DNA from: Paraburkholderia sejongensis
Lineage (GTDB): Bacteria; Pseudomonadota; Gammaproteobacteria; Burkholderiales; Burkholderiaceae
Reading direction: 5' to 3'
Assembly (NCBI RefSeq): GCF_020880815.1
Contig: NZ_JAJITD010000003.1
Coordinates: 62,001-126,000, forward strand
Length of the DNA: 64,000 bases
Part shown: piece by piece, positions 53,893 to 64,000 of the stretch
How positions within the stretch are numbered: position 1 is the first letter of the stretch
How the letters are laid out: each line of letters opens with the position of its first letter
Translations under genes and position numbers: made by a program
The notes under the pieces: model-generated
The model's database searches: none
What the model saw: the letters and a program-made list of their open reading frames with translations, nothing else
Told to the model about the DNA's origin: nothing

Positions 53893-54777
53893 CTACTCGA
53901 CGTCGTTGCTCGGCGGGATCGTGCTGCCCAGCTCGGCGCCGGTGGTCGGATCGCTCGACGGGTCGGAGCGCAAGCGCGTGGCCATCGCGGTGAGCGCGGT
54001 TTCCTGCTGCGCTTCGAGGCCGACCGACGCGCTGCCGTCGCCGCCGTCCACCGCCGGTTCGCCCGTCGCGATCGTCAGGCCGGTGCCGCTGTTCCACGGC
54101 GCATTGACCACCGCGCCGTCGTGCGACATCTTGTAGTAGACGTTCGCGAATTGCTCCCGCGGCGGCAGCTTGCCCGGCGGGAAGTTCGGCGAGATCGCAT
54201 ACAGCGCCTTCTCGAACGACTTCTGATGCGCGACTTCGCGAGTCATCAGGAAGCCGAGCGCTTCGCGCACGCCGGCGTCGTCGGTAACGTTGATCAGCCT
54301 TTCGTAGACGATCTTCGCGCGCGCTTCTGCGGCGATGTTCGAGCGCAGGTCCGCGGTCGGCTCGCCGATCGTATCGATGTACGCGGCCGTCCATGGCACG
54401 CCGCCCGAGTTGGTCAACGGCGGCCCGCCGCCGTACAACACCTGGGTCACGTGACTGTCGTTGCCGGCGCCGTTGAGCTTGCGATACAACTCCGCCTGCT
54501 GCTCGACCGCTTCGGCGAGTTCACCTTTCGCACCGCGGTTGAGCATCGCGACGATCGAGCCGATGATTTCCAGATGACTCAGTTCTTCGGTCGCGATATC
54601 GAACAGCATGTCCTTGCGGCCCGGATCCTCTTCCGCCACCGCCTGCGTGAAGTAGCGCATCGCGGCTGCCAGTTCGCCTTGCGGTCCGCCGAACTGTTCG
54701 AGCATCAGGTTCGCGAGACCGGGATTGGTCGTGCCGACGCGAACCGTGTACTGCAGCCGTTTGTTGTGCATGAACAT
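53893..54777 (-). CDS. Manganese (non-heme) catalase
   Basis: A 294-residue cytoplasmic protein of the dimanganese catalase family. Glutamate and histidine ligands lie in the four-helix bundle: the first in LMLEQFGGPQGELAAAMRY, then DIATEELSHLEIIG, later ARAKIVYERL and TREVAHQKSFEKAL. It breaks down hydrogen peroxide without heme. The C-terminal 60 residues are glycine-, Asp- and Ser-rich. GGAGGT lies 5 bases before the ATG at 54777. It diverges from the small gene at 55339. Confidence 0.92.
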   Translation of the reverse strand: MFMHNKRLQYTVRVGTTNPGLANLMLEQFGGPQGELAAAMRYFTQAVAEEDPGRKDMLFDIATEELSHLEIIGSIVAMLNRGAKGELAEAVEQQAELYRKLNGAGNDSHVTQVLYGGGPPLTNSGGVPWTAAYIDTIGEPTADLRSNIAAEARAKIVYERLINVTDDAGVREALGFLMTREVAHQKSFEKALYAISPNFPPGKLPPREQFANVYYKMSHDGAVVNAPWNSGTGLTIATGEPAVDGGDGSASVGLEAQQETALTAMATRLRSDPSSDPTTGAELGSTIPPSNDVE

Positions 54778-55338
54778 ATTTGACCTCCATTGACGTTAAG
54801 TGCTGTGGGTCGTGCCTCCGCCGTGCCACGCATGCGGAGCGCCGCTCGCCTTGACCGGCGCATCGGCGATTGCGCATGAGCCGTTCCCGCCAGCGCTCGA
54901 ACTGCGCCGCGCATGCGCGGGCCAGCGGCGCAATGCGCGTCGCCCCGGCACGGATCGCGTGGCGACAGGGTTGTCCGCCCGGCGCGCGTTGTGACAACTC
55001 GCTTCGATTCGAATGGGCAAGAGCTGCGCGTAGGCGAAAAACGCGGCGAGCCGTGAGTAAAAAAACATGGGGCCGTGCGCCGGCATACATTCGCTCGATG
55101 CGGGCGCGTGCAGATCGGCCGCGGCCACACCGCGGGCGCATGCGGCGTTGGCCTGCCTCCAATCGTGAGCGCAGTGCCGGATGAAAGCGTGTGCCCCCGG
55201 CTAGGCACTCGCCATGCTGAGCGACGTATGCCCGCAGCCATCACGCGCTGGGGACGCGTTAGCGCGATTCGCGCGGCACGCGGGTCAGCGCTGCCGCCGC
55301 GCGCCGTTAGCGATCCATCCACACCGAAGGAGCGAATC
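54778..55338. other. Divergent intergenic region, Mn catalase / small protein
   Basis: This 561-bp gap is the longest in the window. It should contain both promoters. Frames on both strands are Arg-rich and lack ribosome binding sites, so they are not called. A run of A residues near 55059-55065 is the only AT-rich patch. No inverted repeat or known regulatory motif was found. Confidence 0.45.
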
Positions 55339-55527
55339 ATGGCGACCCAGCCACAGCCTACCCAGCCTCAAACGGACAACGGCGACCAAAGCGATGCAGG
55401 TAACGAGCAAACGTTCGAGACCGACATCTCCGAAACCGGCGACGACGGCACCAGCGTGCGTCAGGCCGAAGTGAAGGAGAACGATCTGTCCGAGGTCAAG
55501 CCGGAACAGGAGAAGGGCGGCGAGTGA
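55339..55527 (+). CDS. Small acidic, probably disordered protein
   Basis: A 62-residue protein with strong negative charge (ETDISETGDDGTSVRQAEVK, and KENDLSEVKPEQEKGGE), no hydrophobic segment and Gln/Pro-rich N-terminus. It is likely unstructured. GAAGGAG lies 6 bases before the ATG, and a clear terminator follows 25 bp after the stop, so it is a real single-gene transcript. No family was recognised. Confidence 0.65.
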   Translation: MATQPQPTQPQTDNGDQSDAGNEQTFETDISETGDDGTSVRQAEVKENDLSEVKPEQEKGGE

Positions 55528-55552
55528 CGCCGCGAACGAGGTGCCGAAGACG

Positions 55553-55578
55553 GGCCGGCGCATGCGCCGGCCTTTTTT
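55553..55578 (+). terminator. Rho-independent terminator
   Basis: A perfect 20-bp palindrome (GGCCGGCG, loop CATG, CGCCGGCC) is directly followed by six Ts (55573-55578). It ends the 62-residue gene's transcript and insulates the FNT gene. Confidence 0.9.
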
Positions 55579-55707
55579 GGCGCGAAGCGGCCTGACGAAC
55601 CCAGCGCCGGTCAGGAGCGCCAGGCATATAAGCCGTTCGCGCGCTGCCGCGACGTGAACGGGCACGGCGCCTGCGTACTGCTCGCGCACACTGCGAGGAG
55701 TCATGCC

Positions 55708-56622
55708 ATGACGAACGGAGCCCATCCCGCCACCGATACCGATCGCGACACCGCCACCGATACCGACATCGACGTCGAAGACGCGCAGGCCGCCGGACAG
55801 GCGTCGCCGCACCTGGACGACAAGGAGCGCGATCAGGCGTCCCAGCACAGTTCGCCGCGCGCGCTGGTCATTCACGAGATCATCCGCGAGGAAGGGGAGA
55901 TGGCGCTCGGGCGCGCGCCGCTCGCGCTGCTGTGGTCCGCGCTGGCCGCGGGGCTCTCGATGGGCTTCTCGTTTCTCACCGAGGCGGTGCTGGAGAGCAA
56001 GTCGTCTTCCGTACACGACGGGGTGTCGTTGACGGGCGCCGCCGGGTATTGCGTCGGCTTCATCATCGTCGTGCTGGGGCGTCAGCAACTTTTTACCGAG
56101 AGCACGCTGACCGTGCTGTTGCCGGTGCTGACGCGGCGCAGCCTCGGGGTCGCGGGCACCGCGCTGCGGCTGTGGCTGATCGTGCTCGCGGCCAACATCG
56201 CCGGCACCTGGTGCTTCGCGGCCATCCTCACGCTGCCGACCACGTTCGCGCACAGGTTCGCACCGGTGCTCGATCATCTCGCGCAAGCGCCGTATGAATC
56301 GGAGTTCTTTTCGACGATGATCAAAGCCGTGCTCGCCGGCTGGCTGATCGCGTTGATGGTGTGGCTGCTGCCTAGCGCGAAATCGGCCGCAGTCCTGATC
56401 GTCGCGCTGATCACCTATGTGGTCGCGGTGTGCGACCTCTCGCATATCGTGGCCGGTTCCGTCGAGGCGGCTTATGCGGTGCTGCGCGGACACGCGTCGC
56501 TGCACGACTACTTCGGGCGCTTCTTTGCGCCGACGCTGCTCGGCAACGTGGTTGGCGGCGTTGCGCTGGTCGGGCTGCTCAATCACGCGTCGATCGCACC
56601 GGAGATGACCGGCCGCGATTGA
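55708..56622 (+). CDS. Formate/nitrite-transporter family channel (YfdC-like)
   Basis: A 304-residue inner-membrane protein. A long hydrophilic, Asp/Thr-rich N-terminus (about 1-70) precedes six helices of the FNT family (LALLWSALAAGLSMGFSF, VGFIIVVLGRQQLFTESTL, with the signature GRQQLFTEST). FNT channels move formate, nitrite or related anions; this long-N-terminus group has no settled substrate. Formate chemistry is also plausible for the YdeP-type oxidoreductase nearby. AGGAG lies 8 bases before the ATG at 55708. Confidence 0.87.
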   Translation: MTNGAHPATDTDRDTATDTDIDVEDAQAAGQASPHLDDKERDQASQHSSPRALVIHEIIREEGEMALGRAPLALLWSALAAGLSMGFSFLTEAVLESKSSSVHDGVSLTGAAGYCVGFIIVVLGRQQLFTESTLTVLLPVLTRRSLGVAGTALRLWLIVLAANIAGTWCFAAILTLPTTFAHRFAPVLDHLAQAPYESEFFSTMIKAVLAGWLIALMVWLLPSAKSAAVLIVALITYVVAVCDLSHIVAGSVEAAYAVLRGHASLHDYFGRFFAPTLLGNVVGGVALVGLLNHASIAPEMTGRD

Positions 56623-56694
56623 TGCGCGCGAGGGCGTGCGCGGCGCGCGCGGCGGGCGCGAACGGCGCCGGCCCGCTGCCCGCCGGCGCGTCGC

Positions 56695-58470
<1,776 letters not shown>

Positions 58471-58695
58471 CGGATCGAAGAGCTAAGCGCGTGTTGTGGG
58501 CGGTGACGGGCGCGAGTGAGGCGGGTTGCGGCCGGTTGCGGCCGGGGGCGGCGACTATCCGGCCCAGCGGCGCAGCAACGACCGTACCTGTTGCGCCTGA
58601 TGATTCGCGGCGCGCCCGGTACAGGGCGAGTCGCTTGCGGGAACGTCGCATGCTGCTATCTCATGCTGTGATATTTCCGGGAGACGGGTGGGATC

Positions 58696-60996
58696 ATGAG
58701 CAAAGAGACAAAGAGCGACGCATATCCGTATGCGTCGGGCGGATGGGGTTCGCTCAAAGCGGTTACGTCGATCCTGCTGCAGGAGAAAGTGCCGCTCGCG
58801 AACAGCCAGGTGCTGATGCAGCAGAACAAGCCGGACGGCTTCATGTGCGTCAGCTGTTCGTGGGCCAAACCGGCCGATCCGCACACTTTCGAGTTTTGTG
58901 AAAGCGGCGCGAAAGCGACCGCGTGGGACCTTACCGCGAAACGCGTGACCCCGGATTTCTTCGACGTGCATACGGTCAGCGAGCTGTCGAAATGGCACGA
59001 CCACGATCTGGAGGAAGCGGGGCGCCTGACCGAACCCATGCGTTACGATCCGGCCACCGACCGCTATGTGCCGATTCCCTGGGAGCAGGCGTTCGACGAG
59101 ATCGGCGCGCAACTGCGCGGGTTCGATCCGGCCAGTGTGGTGTTTTACAGTTCCGGGCGCGCGTCGCTGGAGACGTCCTACATGCTGCAACTATTCGCGC
59201 GCATGTACGGCAACAACAACCTGGCGGACAGCTCGAACATGTGCCATGAGAGCACCAGTGTCGGCTTGAAGGAGGCGATCGGCGTCGGCGTCGGCACGGT
59301 CGGTCTGGACGACTACGACAAGACCGATCTGATGTTCTTCTTCGGCCAGAACGTCGGCACCAACAGCCCGCGGATGCTGCATCACCTGCAGGACGCGCGC
59401 AAACGCGGCGTGCCGATCATCACGTTCAATCCGTTGCGCGAGCCGGGCCTGCTGCACTTCGCGAACCCGCAGTCGCCGGCCGACATGCTGACGCCGCGCG
59501 ATACGCAGATCAGTACTCAGTATCACCAGGTAAAAACCGGCGGCGACACCGCGGCGATCCTCGGCATCTGCAAGCTGGTGATCAAGGCGGACGATCGCGC
59601 GCTGGGCGCGGGCGCGCCGCGCGTGCTGGACATCGATTTCATCCGCGAGCATACGAGCGGCTACGAGACCTTCGCGCAGTTCGCGCGCGACGCGAAGTGG
59701 GACGATATCGAACGGATCAGCGGCCTGTCGCGTGATGCGCTGCAGGCGGCCGCCGACGAGTACATGAAGGCCAGCGCGGTAATCGTCAACTACGGAATGG
59801 GGCTGACCCAGCACCGGATGGGCGTGCAGAACGTGCGGATGGTGGTCAACCTGTTGCTGCTGCGCGGCAATATCGGCAAACCCGGCGCCGGGCCGTCGCC
59901 GATTCGCGGTCACTCGAACGTGCAGGGCCAGCGCACCGTCGGCATTACCGAAAAGCCCGAACTCGCGCCGCTCGATCAGTTGGCCGAACAATTTTCGTTC
60001 GAGCCGCCGCGCGAGAAAGGAATGAATACCGTCGAGGCGTTCGGGGCGGTGGTGGCCGGCAAGCTGAACGCGATCGTGAACCTCGGCGGCAACCTGGTGC
60101 GTTCGGTGCCCGACCGTTACCGGATCGAACCCGCGTGGTCGGCGCTGCCGCTGACGGTGAACGTGGCGACCAAGCTCAATCGCAGCCATCTGCTGCCGGG
60201 CAAGCGCTCATATCTGCTGCCGTGCCTGAGCCGCATCGAGATCGACCGGCAGGCGAGCGGTGCGCAGGTCGTGTCGATGGAAGACAGCACCGCGCGTTTT
60301 CACGGCTCGCGCGGCGTGGTCGACGCCGCGGGGCCGACCATTCGCTCGGAACCGTTCATCGTCGCCGGCATCGCGAAGGCGACCCTCGGCGAACGCTCGA
60401 GCGTCGACTGGGACGCGTGGCGCGACGACTATGCGCTGGTGCGCATCGAAATGGGCAAGACGTGGCCGGAGATGTTCGAGGACTTCGAGACCCGCATGTG
60501 GACGCCCGGCGGCGTGGTACGGCCGCTGCCCGCGCGCGAGCGCAAGTGGAAGACCAAAAGCGGCAAGGCCGAATTCATGGTGCCCGAGGCGCTTGGCGAA
60601 GACCCCGACATGCCCGAACGGGAGCCCGGTTCGCTGCGCCTGATGACGCTGCGCAGCGACAGCCAGTTCAATACGACGATCTACAACCTGGACGACCGCT
60701 TCCGCGGCGTAAAGGGTTCGCGGATGGTCGTGCTGATGAACCCCGCCGACATGGAAAAACGCGGGCTCGCGAAGGGCGACCGGATCGGTCTCGAAACGAT
60801 CGCCGACGACGGTGTGGAGCGGCGCGTGGACGGCTTCAGCGTGGTGCCGTTCGACGTGCCCGAAGGCTGCATCGGCGGCTATTACCCGGAGTGCAATCCG
60901 CTTCTGCCGTTGTGGCACTACGCGAAAGAAAGCAAGGTGCCGGGCGCGAAGTCGATTCCGGTGCGCGTCGCAGCGGGCGCTGGTGGCTCGACGTGA
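58696..60996 (+). CDS. YdeP-type molybdopterin oxidoreductase
   Basis: A 766-residue protein of the FdhF/YdeP subfamily of molybdopterin-dependent oxidoreductases. The N-terminal cluster region reads MCVSCSWAKP with a third cysteine in FEFCESG. The active-site region has NNNLADSSNMCHEST, where the cysteine before His-Glu is the likely molybdenum ligand. Later blocks RGNIGKPGAGPSPIRGHSNVQGQ (as RGNIGKPGAGP and RGHSNVQGQ) and the C-terminal dinucleotide-binding domain are typical. The family includes acid-stress protein YdeP of E. coli. The substrate is unknown; formate is one possibility. GGGTGGGA precedes the ATG. Confidence 0.88.
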   Translation: MSKETKSDAYPYASGGWGSLKAVTSILLQEKVPLANSQVLMQQNKPDGFMCVSCSWAKPADPHTFEFCESGAKATAWDLTAKRVTPDFFDVHTVSELSKWHDHDLEEAGRLTEPMRYDPATDRYVPIPWEQAFDEIGAQLRGFDPASVVFYSSGRASLETSYMLQLFARMYGNNNLADSSNMCHESTSVGLKEAIGVGVGTVGLDDYDKTDLMFFFGQNVGTNSPRMLHHLQDARKRGVPIITFNPLREPGLLHFANPQSPADMLTPRDTQISTQYHQVKTGGDTAAILGICKLVIKADDRALGAGAPRVLDIDFIREHTSGYETFAQFARDAKWDDIERISGLSRDALQAAADEYMKASAVIVNYGMGLTQHRMGVQNVRMVVNLLLLRGNIGKPGAGPSPIRGHSNVQGQRTVGITEKPELAPLDQLAEQFSFEPPREKGMNTVEAFGAVVAGKLNAIVNLGGNLVRSVPDRYRIEPAWSALPLTVNVATKLNRSHLLPGKRSYLLPCLSRIEIDRQASGAQVVSMEDSTARFHGSRGVVDAAGPTIRSEPFIVAGIAKATLGERSSVDWDAWRDDYALVRIEMGKTWPEMFEDFETRMWTPGGVVRPLPARERKWKTKSGKAEFMVPEALGEDPDMPEREPGSLRLMTLRSDSQFNTTIYNLDDRFRGVKGSRMVVLMNPADMEKRGLAKGDRIGLETIADDGVERRVDGFSVVPFDVPEGCIGGYYPECNPLLPLWHYAKESKVPGAKSIPVRVAAGAGGST

Positions 60997-61012
60997 ACTT
61001 CTAGGCGTCGGC

Positions 61013-61040
61013 AAAAAAATGCCGGGTCGCGCGACCCGGC
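61013..61040 (-). terminator. Rho-independent terminator on the minus strand
   Basis: A perfect 20-bp palindrome (GCCGGGTC, GCGC, GACCCGGC) at 61021-61040 is followed on the minus strand by ATTTTTTT. It lies 5 bp after the stop of the 98-residue minus-strand gene. It also lies 16 bp after the YdeP-type gene stop and may slow convergent transcription. Confidence 0.88.
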
Positions 61041-61045
61041 CGCGG

Positions 61046-61342
61046 CTATTCGCGAGCTTGCCCGTGCGCAGCGCCGACACGCTGTCTTCGTGAAGGCGTC
61101 GAAAGCATCGAGTCGATGAACGTGTGCGCGCGATTTTCTCCGTATTTGAACGCTTCCTGCTCCGTCAGAAAATCGAACTGCTCGGGAAAGCTCGCGAGGT
61201 GGCGGGGCGGATTGCCCGGCAATGTCACCGTCCACGACACGCGGTAGCGGCGATATTTGCCGCCAAGCCAGTGTGATCGGGACATCGACACGTGCACTTC
61301 GATGTGGCAACCGCGATACGGCGAATAGTCCTGAGTCGACAT
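61046..61342 (-). CDS. Hypothetical protein
   Basis: A 98-residue protein, beta-rich at the start (YRGCHIEVHVSMSRSHW, then YRVSWTVTLPG) and helical later (EQFDFLTEQEAFKYGENRA). No family was recognised. GGAGG lies 6 bases before the ATG at 61342, and an intrinsic terminator follows the stop, so it is a defined transcription unit. Confidence 0.7.
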   Translation of the reverse strand: MSTQDYSPYRGCHIEVHVSMSRSHWLGGKYRRYRVSWTVTLPGNPPRHLASFPEQFDFLTEQEAFKYGENRAHTFIDSMLSTPSRRQRVGAAHGQARE

Positions 61343-61654
61343 GTGTTCCTCCCGCAACTCCATAGGCTGTCAAAGCGCCTCAAGGGCCGGCTCCCCTGGA
61401 CTCGTAAGCGCCGTGGCAGCGTTATCCCAGACGTTGCTGATGAATTCCCCCATCGATTCATTGTTATTCACGGCGCATTCAGCAACGAGTGTTCCCACGG
61501 TTCCGCCCGTTGAGCGGCTCGCTGTCGCGCGGGCTACTTAGGTAACCCAGGTATAGGCGATGCTCGCCTCGCAGGGAGCCGGCGCGCGGTTGATCCCTTG
61601 CACGCCGGCCGCGCTTCGACTCGATCAACACGGCAGCACGCATCGGAGGTTGAT
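61343..61654. other. Divergent intergenic region, hypothetical protein / alcohol dehydrogenase
   Basis: This 312-bp gap is AT-richer near 61430-61500. It holds the promoters of the divergent genes, but no convincing hexamer pair or operator palindrome was identified, and no extra gene. Confidence 0.4.
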
Positions 61655-62863
61655 ATGAAGGCAGTGGTTTTTCACGGCATCGGCGATATCCGGCTCGACA
61701 ACGTGCCGGACCCAGGCTTGCAGCAGCCGACCGATGCGCTGGTGCGGCTCACGTCGAGCGCGATCTGCGGCACCGATTTGCACATGGTGCGCGGCACGCT
61801 CGGCGAGATGGAGCCCGGTACGATCCTCGGCCACGAGGGTCTGGGCATCGTCGAGGAACTGGGCGCCGCGGTGCGCAATCTGCGCCGGGGCGACCGGGTG
61901 CTGATCCCGTCGACGATCTCGTGCGGCTTCTGCGCGTACTGCCGCGCCGGCTACACCGCGCAATGCGACACCGCGAATCCGCACGGACCGGCGGCCGGCA
62001 CCGCGTTTTTCGGCGGTCCCAAATCGACCGGCCCGTTTCAGGGCTTGCAGGCGCAATTCGCGCGCACGCCGCTCGCGGCTGCGAGCCTGATTCGCCTGCC
62101 CGACGAGATCGACGACGATCGCGCGATCATGCTGTCGGACATTTTTCCCACCGGCTATTTCGGCGCGCAACTGGCCGGTATTCGCACCGGCGATACGGTC
62201 GCGGTGTTCGGCGCGGGACCGGTGGGCCAGTTCGCGATCGCGAGCGCGAAGCTGATGGGCGCGGGGCGGGTGCTGGTCGTCGACCGCATTCAGTCGCGGC
62301 TCGACATGGCGCGCACGCAAGGCGCCGAAGTGATCGACTTCGACCGCGAGGATCCGGTCGAGATGATCCTGCAATTGACCGGCGGCATCGGCGTGGATCG
62401 CGTGATCGATGCGGTCGGCGTCGATGCGGTGCGTGCGGAGCACGGCCCGGCTGCCGACAAGCAGAAGGACCTGCAGCCGGCATTCGATCAGGAGGTCGAA
62501 CAGATCGTGCCGCAGGCAAAGCCCGACGGCGATAACTGGCGACCCGGCAGCGGCCCTTCGCAGGTGTTGTCGTGGGCGGTGAAGGCGGTCGCCAAGGCGG
62601 GCACGGTGGCGATCATCGGCGTATATCCGCCGACCGACCGGGTGTTCCCGATCGGCGAGGCGATGAACCGCAACCTCGTGCTGCGGATGGGCAACTGCAA
62701 CCATCGCGCGATCACCCCGCGTCTGGTCGAACTGGTGCGCAACGGCTCGTTCGATCCGCTCGCGGTGCTCACGCAACGCGAACCGCTGACCGATGCGATC
62801 GCGGCGTATCGCGAGTTCGACAGACGCGAACCGGGCTGGGTCAAGGTCAAGCTCGAGCCTTGA
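61655..62863 (+). CDS. Zinc-dependent alcohol dehydrogenase (medium-chain family)
   Basis: A 402-residue cytoplasmic enzyme. Catalytic zinc ligands are in ICGTDLHM (Cys, then Asp) and GHEGLGIVEE (His-Glu). The structural zinc site is CGFCAYCRAGYTAQC. The NAD-binding Rossmann motif is GAGPVGQF. The sequence is close to the glutathione-independent formaldehyde dehydrogenase/S-type Zn-ADH group. It oxidises alcohols or aldehydes with NAD(P)+; the substrate is uncertain. GGAGG lies 6 bases before the ATG. Confidence 0.9.
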   Translation: MKAVVFHGIGDIRLDNVPDPGLQQPTDALVRLTSSAICGTDLHMVRGTLGEMEPGTILGHEGLGIVEELGAAVRNLRRGDRVLIPSTISCGFCAYCRAGYTAQCDTANPHGPAAGTAFFGGPKSTGPFQGLQAQFARTPLAAASLIRLPDEIDDDRAIMLSDIFPTGYFGAQLAGIRTGDTVAVFGAGPVGQFAIASAKLMGAGRVLVVDRIQSRLDMARTQGAEVIDFDREDPVEMILQLTGGIGVDRVIDAVGVDAVRAEHGPAADKQKDLQPAFDQEVEQIVPQAKPDGDNWRPGSGPSQVLSWAVKAVAKAGTVAIIGVYPPTDRVFPIGEAMNRNLVLRMGNCNHRAITPRLVELVRNGSFDPLAVLTQREPLTDAIAAYREFDRREPGWVKVKLEP

Positions 62864-63017
62864 GTGGATGCGCGATGCGACGCCGCGATGACGCTGCGGT
62901 TTGCGTTCGGCGGCGCGCCCCAGGCGTTTGCCGGAACGGCGCTTGCTCGGCTGTGCGCGAGAGCGCCTCGTTCGCGATTGCTCTCGACCGTCCACCTGCT
63001 GCGTTGCGTGATCGTCC

Positions 63018-64000
63018 ATGTTGCCAAGCGCCGTCGTTCGAAGTTCCGCTGCCGCTACGCGCGGGTTCACGCGCCGCGCGTGGCGCTTCGCCGCGACGGG
63101 GCTGGCGGCACTCGCCGCCACGCAGCGTGCCACGCTCGCTTACGCGCAGCAGCCGCCGCAAGATGCGCTGCATCCGGCCGGCATCCAGGCCGCACACATT
63201 CTGCGGCTCTGGCACATCTCGTTGATCGTGTGCGGCGCGGTGTTCGCCGCGGTGTTGCTCGCGACGCTGATCGCGCTCGTGCGGCGGACCGAGCGGCGCG
63301 CCGATGCCGATCCGCCGTCCGCGCAACCGCTGGCGCGGCCACCCGAACACGGGCCGCAGCGCGCGGTGCTGGTTGCGAGTGTCGCGTCGGTCGTGCTGCT
63401 GCTCGGGCTGATCGTCGCCGACGTGCTGACCGATCGCGCGTTGTCGCGCCTTCCGGTCGACAACGCGTTGCACCTGCGCGTGACCGGCGAGCAGTGGTGG
63501 TGGAAAGTCGACTATCCGGGCGATGGACCGCAGCCGGGTTTTTCGACCGCCAATGAATTCCATGTGCCGGTCGGACGAGCGGTGATCATCGACCTGAAGG
63601 CCAGCGACGTGATCCACAGTTTCTGGATGCCGAACCTGCACGGCAAGAAGGACATGCTGCCGGGCCTCGATTCGACGATCGAATTTCGCGTCGACCAGGC
63701 GGGCCGCTATCGCGGCCAGTGCGCCGAGTATTGCGGTGCGCAGCACGCGTGGATGGCGATGTTCGTGACCGCCGACTCGCCCGCGCAGTTCGAGCAATGG
63801 CGCGCGCGGCAGGCAGCGCCCGCCGGCGTGTTATCCACTAACGAAGCCGACCCGCTCGCCGGGCGCGGCCAGCGTGTGTTCGAGCAGTCGAGTTGCGCGA
63901 ACTGCCACACCGTGCGCGGCACCTCCGCGCAAGGCACGCTCGGGCCCGACCTCACGCATCTGATGAGCCGGCAAACGCTCGCCGCGGGCGTGCTGCCGAA
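63018..64000 (+). CDS. coxB: Cytochrome c oxidase subunit II with fused cytochrome c (partial)
   Basis: The frame runs off the right edge; 327 codons are visible. A twin-arginine-like basic N-terminus with hydrophobic stretch (RRAWRFAATGLAAL, ends near AYAQ) serves as signal sequence. Two membrane helices follow (HISLIVCGAVFAAVLL and VLVASVASVVLLLGLIV). The binuclear copper A site is complete: HSFW, then CAEYCGAQHAWM. A cytochrome c domain begins after it with CANCH, so this is a caa3-type subunit II that receives electrons through its own heme. The ATG at 63018 has only a weak ribosome binding site. The rest of the operon should lie beyond the window. Confidence 0.9.
   Translation, partial: MLPSAVVRSSAAATRGFTRRAWRFAATGLAALAATQRATLAYAQQPPQDALHPAGIQAAHILRLWHISLIVCGAVFAAVLLATLIALVRRTERRADADPPSAQPLARPPEHGPQRAVLVASVASVVLLLGLIVADVLTDRALSRLPVDNALHLRVTGEQWWWKVDYPGDGPQPGFSTANEFHVPVGRAVIIDLKASDVIHSFWMPNLHGKKDMLPGLDSTIEFRVDQAGRYRGQCAEYCGAQHAWMAMFVTADSPAQFEQWRARQAAPAGVLSTNEADPLAGRGQRVFEQSSCANCHTVRGTSAQGTLGPDLTHLMSRQTLAAGVLP

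Overview
The window is very GC-rich, with densely packed genes, strong third-position G/C bias and long spurious antisense frames. Its gene content (DUF1275, XapX and DUF2474 proteins, an OmpR-type winged-helix/ATPase regulator, a cioAB-type oxidase, a cNMP-binding/thioredoxin-reductase-like fusion) points to a betaproteobacterium of the family Burkholderiaceae, most likely Paraburkholderia or a close relative, probably a secondary chromosome. This assignment is inference from gene content; no rRNA or tRNA is present. No CRISPR array, insertion sequence or prophage was seen.

Left part (0-31 kb). A block of three consecutive sensor kinase genes (the first cut by the window edge) is followed by an AraC regulator, a cNMP-binding/flavin oxidoreductase fusion and a Na+/H+ antiporter. 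From 9.8 to 22.8 kb a large winged-helix/ATPase/TPR regulator precedes a same-strand series: alpha/beta hydrolase, isochorismatase-like hydrolase, amidohydrolase, DoxX, a degenerate HD protein, XapX, DUF1275, a secreted VOC protein, an alginate-export-type porin and a YeeE/YedE pair. The hydrolase and isochorismatase promoters share an almost identical element at identical distance from the -10 box, so they are probably one regulon. A GGDEF-EAL protein, a lactonase, a class II UvrA and a LysR regulator follow.

Middle part (30.7-42.2 kb). Next to a glutathione S-transferase lies the 3' remnant of an MFS transporter gene. Then come an acyltransferase, an RpoD-type sigma factor, a small gene preceded by two perfect LexA boxes in tandem, and a membrane J-domain protein. 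A four-gene acid-sugar cluster (KdgT-type permease, DUF1537 kinase, PdxA2-type dehydrogenase, DeoR regulator) fits D-threonate/D-erythronate catabolism to dihydroxyacetone phosphate. It is preceded by two copies of the palindrome TGATCG-N3-CGATCA.

Right part (42.3-64 kb). This is a dense collection of general-stress and respiration genes on both strands: DUF3597, CsbD, DUF4142, YciE/YciF, DUF2795, a cyanide-insensitive-type bd oxidase (cioA, cioB and a 35-residue DUF2474 subunit), a HAD phosphatase fused to a P-loop ATPase, hemerythrin, manganese catalase, several small hydrophilic proteins, an FNT channel, a RecQ helicase, a YdeP-type molybdopterin oxidoreductase, a zinc alcohol dehydrogenase and the start of a heme-bearing cytochrome c oxidase subunit II. 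Together they look like an island for surviving oxidative, low-oxygen and respiratory stress.
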